Source: Aeromicrobium sp. (GTDB lineage Bacteria > Actinomycetota > Actinomycetes > Propionibacteriales > Nocardioidaceae). Taken from it: DNA of 40,245 nt. The stretch spans positions 1 to 40,245 of the forward strand of contig JAOPXY010000042.1 of assembly GCA_025964895.1 (NCBI GenBank). Direction: 5' to 3'. The notes below the pieces were generated by a model that saw nothing but the letters and a program-made list of their open reading frames with translations, was not told where the DNA came from and ran no database searches. A program made the position numbers and the translations under genes. Positions 34,277 through 40,245 of the stretch are shown here, one piece after another. Positions within the stretch are counted from its first letter, which is position 1. Every line of letters starts with the position of its first letter.

Positions 34277-34395
34277 GTCGTGCCTGCAGCCGGGCGGCCT
34301 GACGGGTCAGGTGGTCGCCGTCCGCTCGAATCCACCTCGAGGTCGGCGCGCTGGAGTGGCCCGGTCCGACCGTGCGTGACTGGATCATAGCGACC

Positions 34396-34716
34396 TCAGT
34401 GACCAGCGCCGAGCTCCACGACGAGCACCCCAGCGGCGATCAGGGCGATGCCGGCCACCATGACGCGGGTCAGTGGCTCGCGGAACAGCAGACGCGACGC
34501 GATCGCGGTGAGAGCGACGCCCGTGGCGGCCCAGATGCCGTAGGCGACGCCCAGCGGGAGGCCCGCGTCGAGCGCCAGCGCCAGGAAGGTGAAGGCGGCG
34601 ACGTAGCCCGTCACCACCACGATGTACCAGGGACGCCGGCCGTGGACGGCCATGCGGAGCGCCAGCGTGCCGGAGACCTCCAAGCCGATCGCGGCGGCCA
34701 GGAACAGCCACTCCAT
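34396..34716 (-). CDS. SMR-family efflux subunit (second of pair)
   Basis: The 106-residue protein is a four-helix small multidrug resistance subunit. The membrane-embedded Glu13 (AAAIGLEVSGTLAL) matches EmrE Glu14, and VAYGIWAATG holds the conserved Tyr and Trp of helix 3. Its ATG overlaps the stop of the other SMR gene by one base, so the two are made together. Such pairs (YkkCD, EbrAB type) work as heterodimers of opposite topology exporting cations such as quaternary ammonium or guanidinium compounds. Confidence 0.92.
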   Translation of the reverse strand: MEWLFLAAAIGLEVSGTLALRMAVHGRRPWYIVVVTGYVAAFTFLALALDAGLPLGVAYGIWAATGVALTAIASRLLFREPLTRVMVAGIALIAAGVLVVELGAGH

Positions 34717-35087
34717 CAGGCCGCTCCCCCCGGATGGCTGATGGCTTCGCGCTGCTCCCGGCGTCCGGCTGCCTGGGAGCCGAGCTCGACCACGAGGACC
34801 CCGGCGATGATGAGCGCGATCCCGAGCCCCATGAGTGCCGTGAACGGTTCGTCGAAGATCAGGGTCGACAAGATGGCGGTGGCCGCGACGCCGAGAGCTC
34901 CCCAGATGCCGTAGGCCACCCCCAGCGCCATGCCCCGGCGCAGGATCGTCCCCAGGAAGACGAACGACGAAACGTAGCCGACGGCGACGACGCCGTAGAG
35001 GGCCGGGCGGTCGAGGGCGCCCTTGAGCGACAGCGAGGCGAGCACCTCGCTCATGATGGCAGCGCCGAGCAACAGCCACGTGACCAT
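34716..35087 (-). CDS. SMR-family efflux subunit (first of pair)
   Basis: The 123-residue protein is the partner SMR subunit. It has Glu14 (AAIMSEVLASLSLKG), VAYGIWGALG in helix 3 and a polar C-terminal extension (AAGRREQREA) that the other subunit lacks. The start at 35087 follows AGGAGG, although the frame stays open for nearly 150 bases upstream. The leader before it can form an imperfect GC-rich hairpin (about 35104-35131). I do not recognise a guanidine riboswitch there. Proton-coupled export of small cations is the likely job. Confidence 0.92.
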   Translation of the reverse strand: MVTWLLLGAAIMSEVLASLSLKGALDRPALYGVVAVGYVSSFVFLGTILRRGMALGVAYGIWGALGVAATAILSTLIFDEPFTALMGLGIALIIAGVLVVELGSQAAGRREQREAISHPGGAA

Positions 35088-35248
35088 GGCGCCTCCTGGA
35101 TTGGGCCGGGGCCACGGAGTGGTTCCGGGCCGGATCAAGTAAGCCATACGACCGATTGCCGGCCGCCAGCGGACGGCTCTGGGTCTCGATCCGTACTGAC
35201 AGACGCGCCGATGGGCAACAATGTTCACCACCACGCCGAAGGAGAGTC

Positions 35249-35815
35249 GTGCGCCCCCTCATCGTCACCGCGTTCGTGTCCCTCGATGGCGTCATGGAGG
35301 CGCCGGGTGGGGAGCCGGGCTACCGCAACGCGGGCTGGACGTTCAAGGACGTCGAGTTCGATCCCGCCGCCTACGCGATCAAGGGCCGCGAGCAGGACGA
35401 GGCCGGGGCGATGCTGCTGGGGCGGGTGTCGTACGAGGCGTTCGCACCGGTGTGGCCGACCATGACGGAGGACTTCGCGGGCTACAACTCGATGCCGCGG
35501 TACGTCGCGTCGACGACGCTGACGCGGGACGACCCGCGGTGGCCTGCCACGATCCTCTCGTCGCTCGACGACGTCGCGGCGCTGAAGGAGACCGAGGGTG
35601 GCCCGATCATCGTCCACGGCAGCGCGCGGCTCGGCCACGCCCTCGCCGGCGCAGGGCTCGTCGACCGGTACCACCTGCTCGTGTTCCCGGTGCTGCTCGG
35701 CGCCGGCCTGCGCCTGTTCAGCGAGGCCGACCACGACACCACGAAGCTGTCCCTCGTCGAGCACGACGTCTACCCGAACGGCATCCAGCTCAACGTCCTC
35801 GACGTCGTCAGCTGA
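35249..35815 (+). CDS. Dihydrofolate reductase family protein (RibD C-terminal-like)
   Basis: The 188-residue protein has the DHFR/RibD-C reductase fold. VTAFVSLDGVMEAPGG at the start and GAMLLGRVSYEAFAPVWP are standard for this group of short reductases, as are the IIVHGSARLGHALAGAGLVD and FPVLLGAGLRLF segments. The GTG at 35249 is chosen because AAGGAGAG lies just before it; the longer frame starts within the SMR promoter region. It is divergent from the SMR operon and convergent with the aminotransferase. These proteins are widespread and mostly uncharacterised; an NADPH-dependent reduction is likely, but thymidylate-linked folate reduction is not implied. Confidence 0.92.
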   Translation: MRPLIVTAFVSLDGVMEAPGGEPGYRNAGWTFKDVEFDPAAYAIKGREQDEAGAMLLGRVSYEAFAPVWPTMTEDFAGYNSMPRYVASTTLTRDDPRWPATILSSLDDVAALKETEGGPIIVHGSARLGHALAGAGLVDRYHLLVFPVLLGAGLRLFSEADHDTTKLSLVEHDVYPNGIQLNVLDVVS

Positions 35816-35828
35816 CGCAGGCGCCGGT

Positions 35829-36986
35829 TCAGCGACGGAGGACGTCCAGTCGGGCCAGCGCCTCGGCAATCACCTCGGGGCGCTTGCAGAACGCCCAGCG
35901 CACGAGCGGGCGGCCGGCGTCGTTGTCGTCCCAGAAGACCTGGTGCGGGATCGCGACGACACCGGCCTGCTCCGGCAGGCGGCGGCAGAAGTCGATGCCG
36001 TCCTCGAAGCCCAAGGGGCGGATGTCCGTCGTCACGAAGTAGGTGCCCTCGGGCACGAAGACGTCGAAGCCGAGCCGGGCCAGTCCGTCGCACAGCTGGT
36101 CGCGCTGCGACTGCAGGCGCGCGGTGAACTCGGTGAAGTAGGCGTCGGGGGCGGCCAGGGCGTGGGCGATGGCCGGCTGCAGCGGCGACCCCGAGGTGTA
36201 CGTCAAGAACTGCTTGACACCCATGGTCGCCGCGACGAGCCGCTCCGGTCCGGTGGCCCAGCCGATCTTCCAGCCCGTGAGCGAGAAGCTCTTGCCGCCG
36301 CTTGCGATCGTCAGCGTCCGCTCGGCCATGCCCGGCAGGGTCGCGATCGGGATGTGGGGGATGTCGTCGAACGTCAGGTGCTCATAGACCTCGTCGCTGA
36401 TGACGACGAGGTCGTGCTCGATCGCGATCGCCGCGATGGCGTCGAGCTCGTCGCGGCGCAGGACGCTGCCGGTCGGGTTGTGCGGCGAGTTGAGCAGGAT
36501 CGCGGTCGTGCGCGGCGTCACGGCGGCGCGCAGCTCGTCGAGCGGCAGCCGGAAGTCGGGCGCGCGCAGCGTCACGGGACGCCTGACCGCCCCGGCCATC
36601 TGCAGCATCGCGACGTAGGAGTCGTAGTACGGCTCCAGCGTGATGACCTCGTCGCCGGGATCGACGAGGCCGAGCAGCGCCGAGGCGATGCCCTCGGTGG
36701 CGCCGGTCGTCACGAGGACCTCCGAGTCCGGATCGACCTCCAGCCCGTAGAAGCGGCGTTGATGATCGGCGACGGCCACGCGCAGCTCCGGGACGCCGAA
36801 GCCGGGGGCGTACTGGTTGCGTCCGGAGCGGAGCGCGTCGACCGCGTGCTCGACGACGTCCGACGGACCGTCCGTGTCGGGGAAGCCCTGGCCCAGGTTG
36901 ACCGCACCGGTGCGCAGCGCCAGGGCACTCATCTCGGCGAAGATCGTCGTGCCGAGCCCCGCGATCCGGTCGCTGGAGGTCTTCAT
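35829..36986 (-). CDS. dapC: Class I/II aminotransferase, probable N-succinyldiaminopimelate aminotransferase
   Basis: The 385-residue PLP enzyme has GTTIFAEMSALALRTGAVNL at its start, which closely recalls the actinobacterial DapC (Rv0858c type). The active-site lysine is Lys232 in ASGGKSFSLTGWKIGW, and Asn170-Pro171 lie in NSPHNPTGS. The ATG at 36986 is set by the domain start and a preceding GGAC; the frame stays open upstream. DapC makes N-succinyl-LL-diaminopimelate for lysine and peptidoglycan. Kynurenine- and methionine-type aminotransferases are close relatives, so the exact substrate is less sure than the fold. It shares direction with the DUF4328 gene upstream. Confidence 0.85.
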   Translation of the reverse strand: MKTSSDRIAGLGTTIFAEMSALALRTGAVNLGQGFPDTDGPSDVVEHAVDALRSGRNQYAPGFGVPELRVAVADHQRRFYGLEVDPDSEVLVTTGATEGIASALLGLVDPGDEVITLEPYYDSYVAMLQMAGAVRRPVTLRAPDFRLPLDELRAAVTPRTTAILLNSPHNPTGSVLRRDELDAIAAIAIEHDLVVISDEVYEHLTFDDIPHIPIATLPGMAERTLTIASGGKSFSLTGWKIGWATGPERLVAATMGVKQFLTYTSGSPLQPAIAHALAAPDAYFTEFTARLQSQRDQLCDGLARLGFDVFVPEGTYFVTTDIRPLGFEDGIDFCRRLPEQAGVVAIPHQVFWDDNDAGRPLVRWAFCKRPEVIAEALARLDVLRR

Positions 36987-37023
36987 CGTCCTGACTCTAG
37001 CGCCGCCTGGCCGCGGCTCCTGG

Positions 37024-37780
37024 TCAGGCGGTGGAGGGCTGTGGTGCGACGCCCATCCTCCGGTCCTGCTGCTGCGTGATGGCGCGGACGATGCGGAGCC
37101 AGAGGACCAGGGCGACGACCTGGAGCACGGCGCCGGCGGACACCAGCGCGCCGAACACGGGCACCAGCGAGGTGTCGATGCCGACGAACCGCGCGCCCAT
37201 CTCACCGATGACCGAGCTGAGCAGCCAGAACGTCCACCACGTCCCGATGCCGGGCACCGGTCGTGGGGCCTGCGGGTCGCGAGCGACGTCACGCACCACC
37301 TGGTACGGGAACCACAGGTTGACGACCGGGCAGACCCATCCGCCCCACGCCCAGCCCGGGGACCTCGCGTGGTGCAGGTACGGCCGCATCACGGTGGCGT
37401 TGGTGCGAGCGCGGTACAGCCACAGGCAAGTCACGACGTACGCCGCGATCGTCACGGGAAGCTGAACGATCCCGACGATGTCGAAGGCCGTCCACGTCTC
37501 GAAGAAGGACTCACCCCGCTCGGCCGCCTCGAGATAGCGCGACTGGGCCGGCCAGGCCAGCGCCGCCCCGGTCAGGCCGACGACCGTCACGACGACGGCG
37601 AGCCACGCCGCGGCCAGACCCAGGCTGCCCAGCGGCTTCGGCGGTGCCGGGAAGTAGTACCCCGGGGGCGGTCCGGCCTGCTGCCGGGCCGTACCGCGGA
37701 CGACCCTCCGCCGCTTGCGGATACGGCGCGACGGGCTGCGACCGTTGAGGATCGGGCGGCTGATCCGGCGGATGCGACAT
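37024..37780 (-). CDS. DUF4328 membrane protein, apparently frameshifted
   Basis: The body, readable from 37590 to the stop at 37024, has four hydrophobic segments and the DUF4328 look (TAFDIVGIVQLPVTIAAYV, SPGWAWGGWVCPVVNLWFPY). No good start lies near 37590: the GTG there falls inside the first helix. Further up, an ATG at 37780 with GGGGGAA before it opens a Pro/Tyr-rich N-terminus (MSHPPDQPPDPQRSQP) typical of such proteins, but in another frame. The helix-1 frame runs upstream as PPGYYFPAPPKPLGSLGLAA. Removing one base from the C4/G5 runs at 37660-37668 joins the two. Either the gene is mutated or the run is misread. Function unknown. Confidence 0.75.
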
Positions 37781-37851
37781 AGTTCCCCCTGAGCTCGATC
37801 GCGGGACGACGGCGGAGTCGGGGCACGACCCGTCGGAAGAAAGGGTCGGTC

Positions 37852-39024
37852 ATGAGACAGTCAGTCACCCCCGACGAGCTGAAGTGTACCCGCGCCGCGG
37901 TGTCGGCCGGCTTCTTCCTGCAGGGTCTCGTGTTCGCGGCGATCGTGACCCAGGCACCGCGCATCAAGGACACGTTCGGCATCGGCGACGACGGCCTCAC
38001 CGGCATCCTCGTCCTGGTCGCCGTGGTGTCGGGCGTCGGCAGCGTCGTCGCCGGCACCGTCGCGGAGAAGAGCTCCAGCGCCGTCGCGTTCCGGTACGCG
38101 CTGCTGACCATCGGGCTGGGTGCCCTCCTCGTGGGCTGCGCGCCCACGACCCCGCTCCTCGTGGCCGCGTTCGTCGTCTACGGGCTCGGGGTCGGCGCGG
38201 TCGACGCGGGCATGAACATGCAGGGCGTGCGGGTGCAGGCCGCGTACGGCCGCAGCATCATGGCGAGCTTCCACGGCCTGTGGTCGGTCGGCGGCATCGT
38301 CGGTGCGCTCTACGCCGCCGGCGCGGCGGAGATCGACGCATCCCTGACGGCATCGCTCGTCGTCGTGGCCGTCGTGACGGCCTGCGTGGCGTGGCGTGCG
38401 GCGGCGCACTTCGTCGACGTGCGCGAGCACGACCCCGGATTGTCGGCGAGCGGTATCGACCTGCCGTGGCGACCCGTCCTGGTGTTCGGCCTCGTCGTGC
38501 TGATCTTCTACGCGTCCGACACCGGCATCCTGACGTGGAGCAGCGTGTACCTGGAGGACGCGCTGGATGCGTCGACGTCCATCGCGCCGCTCGCGTACGG
38601 GGCCTACCAGGGCGGCGCCCTCGTCTCCCGGTTCGGCGGCGACCTGCTGGTGCGGCGCATCGGCGCATCGGCGGTCGTCGCGATCGGGACGACCACCGGC
38701 GTCGTGGGTCTGGCCGGCGTCGTCGCGGCACCGGCGCCCGGCGTCGCGATCGTCGCCTTCTTCGTCGTCGGCCTGGGCCTCGCGATCCTCGCACCGCTGG
38801 CCTTCGCATCGCTCGCCGCGGCGGTGCCGCCCGCCGCCCGCGACGTCGCGATCGCCCGCATGAACATCGCGAACTACCTCGGCGCGATCCTGGGCGGGGG
38901 CCTGATCGGGGCGGCTGCCTCGGCGGACCACCTGCGCTGGGCCTTCGTCATCCCGCTGGTGCTCGTGCCGGTCGTGCTGCTCGTCGCCCGCTCGTTCAGG
39001 GCCGAGGACGTCGAGTCCGTCTGA
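37852..39024 (+). CDS. MFS transporter
   Basis: The 390-residue protein has about twelve hydrophobic segments. The stretch AGMNMQGVRVQAAYGRSIMA then SFHGLWSVGGIVGA recalls the YbjJ/FucP-like branch of MFS carriers, in which DxGMN and FH-LWS are conserved. Substrates in that branch include sugars and unknown metabolites. The ATG at 37852 has AAAGGG before it. It is divergent from the DUF4328 gene and is followed by a hairpin at 39063-39096, so it is probably transcribed alone. Confidence 0.9.
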   Translation: MRQSVTPDELKCTRAAVSAGFFLQGLVFAAIVTQAPRIKDTFGIGDDGLTGILVLVAVVSGVGSVVAGTVAEKSSSAVAFRYALLTIGLGALLVGCAPTTPLLVAAFVVYGLGVGAVDAGMNMQGVRVQAAYGRSIMASFHGLWSVGGIVGALYAAGAAEIDASLTASLVVVAVVTACVAWRAAAHFVDVREHDPGLSASGIDLPWRPVLVFGLVVLIFYASDTGILTWSSVYLEDALDASTSIAPLAYGAYQGGALVSRFGGDLLVRRIGASAVVAIGTTTGVVGLAGVVAAPAPGVAIVAFFVVGLGLAILAPLAFASLAAAVPPAARDVAIARMNIANYLGAILGGGLIGAAASADHLRWAFVIPLVLVPVVLLVARSFRAEDVESV

Positions 39025-39062
39025 GCCGGGGGACGTCGCCGGCACGGCGGAGAAAAAGCGTC

Positions 39063-39096
39063 GCCCCACCGTTCTCGGGGGGTGAAACGGTGGGGC
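39063..39096. terminator. Hairpin after the MFS gene
   Basis: GCCCCACCGTT and AACGGTGGGGC form an 11-base perfect stem with a 12-base loop, 38 bases after the MFS stop. A run of A lies before it on the + strand, which reads as T-run on the - strand. It is a good terminator shape for either direction; only the + strand has a gene to end. Confidence 0.6.
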
Positions 39097-39173
39097 AACA
39101 ACTCAACGATACGGGACACGTCCTGACGTCCGCACGGAAACGGCGAAATTCGGCAAAGATTTTTCTCGGCCCG

Positions 39174-39197
39174 TCTCCCACGGGCGCCCGTGGGAGA
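39174..39197. promoter_or_regulatory. Perfect 24-base palindrome over the sortase ribosome binding site
   Basis: TCTCCCACGGGC is followed at once by its exact reverse complement. The right arm contains GGGAGA (39192-39197), which is the ribosome binding site for the sortase ATG at 39206. As DNA it could be an operator; as RNA the fold would hide the ribosome binding site. Confidence 0.6.
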
Positions 39198-39205
39198 ATC
39201 GCTGC

Positions 39206-39895
39206 ATGACCGCCACCCTTGCGCCCGGACGCCCGCGCAAGCGTCCGCCCGCGGGACCCGTCCGGCGGATCGTGTTCCTGCTCGGCGTCGGCATGATCCT
39301 GGCCGGCCTCGGCTTCCTGGTCTACTGCGCGTGGCAGTACTACGGCACCAACATCGTGTCGAAGCAGAAGCAGGCCGACATCAGGCAGAGCATCACGACG
39401 AACTGGGACAACGGCATCGACGGTGACGACGTGGGCCTGCTGCGGGTCAAGCGCTTCGGCGCCGACTACGAGGTGCCGATCGTCGAGGGGTTCGACGACA
39501 AGGCGCTCGCCAGCGGCGTCGGCTGGGACCCCAAGAGCGCCGACCCCGGCGAGATCGGCAACTTCGCGATCGCGGGCCACCGCATCACGCACGGCGAGCC
39601 CTTCGCGAAGTTCCCCGAGCTGAAGAAGGGCGACGAGGTCATCGTCGAGACGCGCACGTCGATCTACACGTATGAGCTGCGCAACTCCGGCACGTCCATC
39701 ACGGTCGACTTCTCGGTGGGCTGGCCACTGCAGCGGGTCCCTGATCCCGACGCGGCCGGGGAGCGTCCCAAGAAGGCCGTCCTGACGATGCTGACGTGCT
39801 CGGAGCTCTTCCACACCCGCAACCGCAACGTCGTGATCGGCGACCTGGTCGGCGAGAAGGACAAGCGCACCGGCAAGACCCGCGCGATCGGCTGA
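39206..39895 (+). CDS. Class E sortase
   Basis: The 229-residue protein has a short basic N-terminus (residues 1-21), one membrane anchor (about 22-45) and an extracellular sortase domain. The catalytic His125 is in AIAGHRITHG, Cys198 in LTMLTCSELF and the Arg in HTRNRNVV, the order of class E enzymes. Class E sortases of high-GC actinobacteria cleave LAXTG-type signals and attach proteins to peptidoglycan or to pili. No sortase substrate lies beside it in the window. Its ribosome binding site sits inside a perfect palindrome at 39174-39197. Confidence 0.94.
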   Translation: MTATLAPGRPRKRPPAGPVRRIVFLLGVGMILAGLGFLVYCAWQYYGTNIVSKQKQADIRQSITTNWDNGIDGDDVGLLRVKRFGADYEVPIVEGFDDKALASGVGWDPKSADPGEIGNFAIAGHRITHGEPFAKFPELKKGDEVIVETRTSIYTYELRNSGTSITVDFSVGWPLQRVPDPDAAGERPKKAVLTMLTCSELFHTRNRNVVIGDLVGEKDKRTGKTRAIG

Positions 39896-39910
39896 CCCTA
39901 GGCTGGCCGC

Positions 39911-40245
39911 ATGCATCAGTACCAGCGTCAGTTCATCGAGCTCGCCCTCGACCACGAGGTGCTGCGCTTCGGTGAGTTCACGCTCAAGTCGGGCCGCACG
40001 TCGCCGTACTTCTTCAACGCCGGCCTGTTCAACACCGGCGGACGACTGGCGGGGCTCGGCCGCTACTACGCCGATGCGATCGTCGCGAGCGGTGTCGACT
40101 TCGACGTGCTTCTCGGACCGGCGTACAAGGGCATCCCGATCGCCTCGGCCACCGCGGTGCAGCTCGCGGCCCTGCACGACCGCGACGTGCCGTGGTGCTT
40201 CAACCGCAAGGAGGCCAAGGACCACGGCGAGGGCGGCCTGATCGT
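39911..40245 (+). CDS. pyrE: Orotate phosphoribosyltransferase (3' partial)
   Basis: The gene runs off the end of the window; 111 codons are visible. The start [20 protein letters not shown] and the motifs [31 protein letters not shown] and [13 protein letters not shown] are those of PyrE; the Lys in the last one belongs to the catalytic loop. It joins orotate to PRPP to give OMP in pyrimidine synthesis. It begins 15 bases after the sortase stop. Such adjacency does not imply a shared function. Confidence 0.96.
   Translation, partial: MHQYQRQFIELALDHEVLRFGEFTLKSGRTSPYFFNAGLFNTGGRLAGLGRYYADAIVASGVDFDVLLGPAYKGIPIASATAVQLAALHDRDVPWCFNRKEAKDHGEGGLI

Noticed and set aside
34298-34311. CCTGAC-N2-GTCAGG inverted repeat between the alcohol dehydrogenase and SMR genes as a terminator
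   Set aside because: The stem is only six bases with a 2-base loop and no T-tract; too weak to support.
35101-35135. Possible guanidine riboswitch before the SMR pair
   Set aside because: A GC-rich imperfect hairpin is present, but I cannot find the ACGR loops of guanidine-II or the conserved cores of guanidine-I or -III. In the SMR transcript two pairs become A-C mismatches.
1-40245. CRISPR arrays, rRNA, tRNA genes, insertion sequences
   Set aside because: I saw no regularly spaced repeats, no conserved rRNA or tRNA sequence and no transposase-like protein in any frame.

Overview
The window is high-GC, gene-dense DNA with GTG starts, many 1-4 base stop/start overlaps, a class E sortase, an actinobacterial-type DapC aminotransferase and DUF4328/DUF6282-type proteins. 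This fits an actinobacterium, probably near Nocardioidaceae (Nocardioides/Aeromicrobium-like). The family-level placement is inference only.

Region A (1-19163, all + strand) is one long catabolic gene train of 18 ORFs whose 5' end lies outside the window. In order it encodes: a metallo-beta-lactamase-fold lactonase-like hydrolase (partial), a family III CoA-transferase, an HMG-CoA-lyase-like enzyme, an NDP-forming acyl-CoA synthetase, an HpcH/HpaI aldolase, an MmgE/PrpD protein, an Asp/Glu-racemase-like protein, an Ldh_2 dehydrogenase, an iron-dependent alcohol dehydrogenase, an unrecognised lipoprotein, a DUF6282 hydrolase, a succinate-semialdehyde-type dehydrogenase, an aldo/keto reductase, an MFS transporter, a 70-residue FAH-N-like ORF, an FAH-family hydrolase, a zinc alcohol dehydrogenase and a ketoglutarate-semialdehyde-type dehydrogenase. 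Nearly all junctions are overlaps. The set contains uptake, ring or ester opening, several redox steps, CoA activation and two C-C lyases. It looks like a complete route for an oxygenated carboxylic acid or lactone that I cannot name.

Region B (19363-22976, + strand) holds a short bd-type quinol oxidase (cydA, cydB) followed by a LuxR-type regulator with a terminator-like hairpin inside its last codons.

Region C (23007-29617) is a group of stress and carbohydrate genes: a formaldehyde-dehydrogenase-like MDR enzyme, a PfpI/DJ-1 protein and a broken MDR remnant on the - strand, a GT4 glycosyltransferase (+), a glycogen-debranching-like enzyme (-) and a membrane protein (+). Its two divergent promoter regions share a near-identical 8-4-8 inverted repeat (25071-25090 and 28563-28582), which suggests a common regulator.

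Region D (29628-32913, - strand) is a three-gene operon of MDR oxidoreductase, Gfo/Idh/MocA oxidoreductase and GT4 glycosyltransferase, probably for a glycoconjugate or secondary metabolite. It is followed by a possible 49-residue ORF and a zinc alcohol dehydrogenase.

Region E (34396-40245) is more housekeeping in character: a paired SMR efflux system, a DHFR-like reductase, DapC-like aminotransferase, a DUF4328 membrane protein with an apparent single-base frameshift, an MFS transporter, class E sortase with a perfect palindrome over its ribosome binding site, and the start of pyrE.
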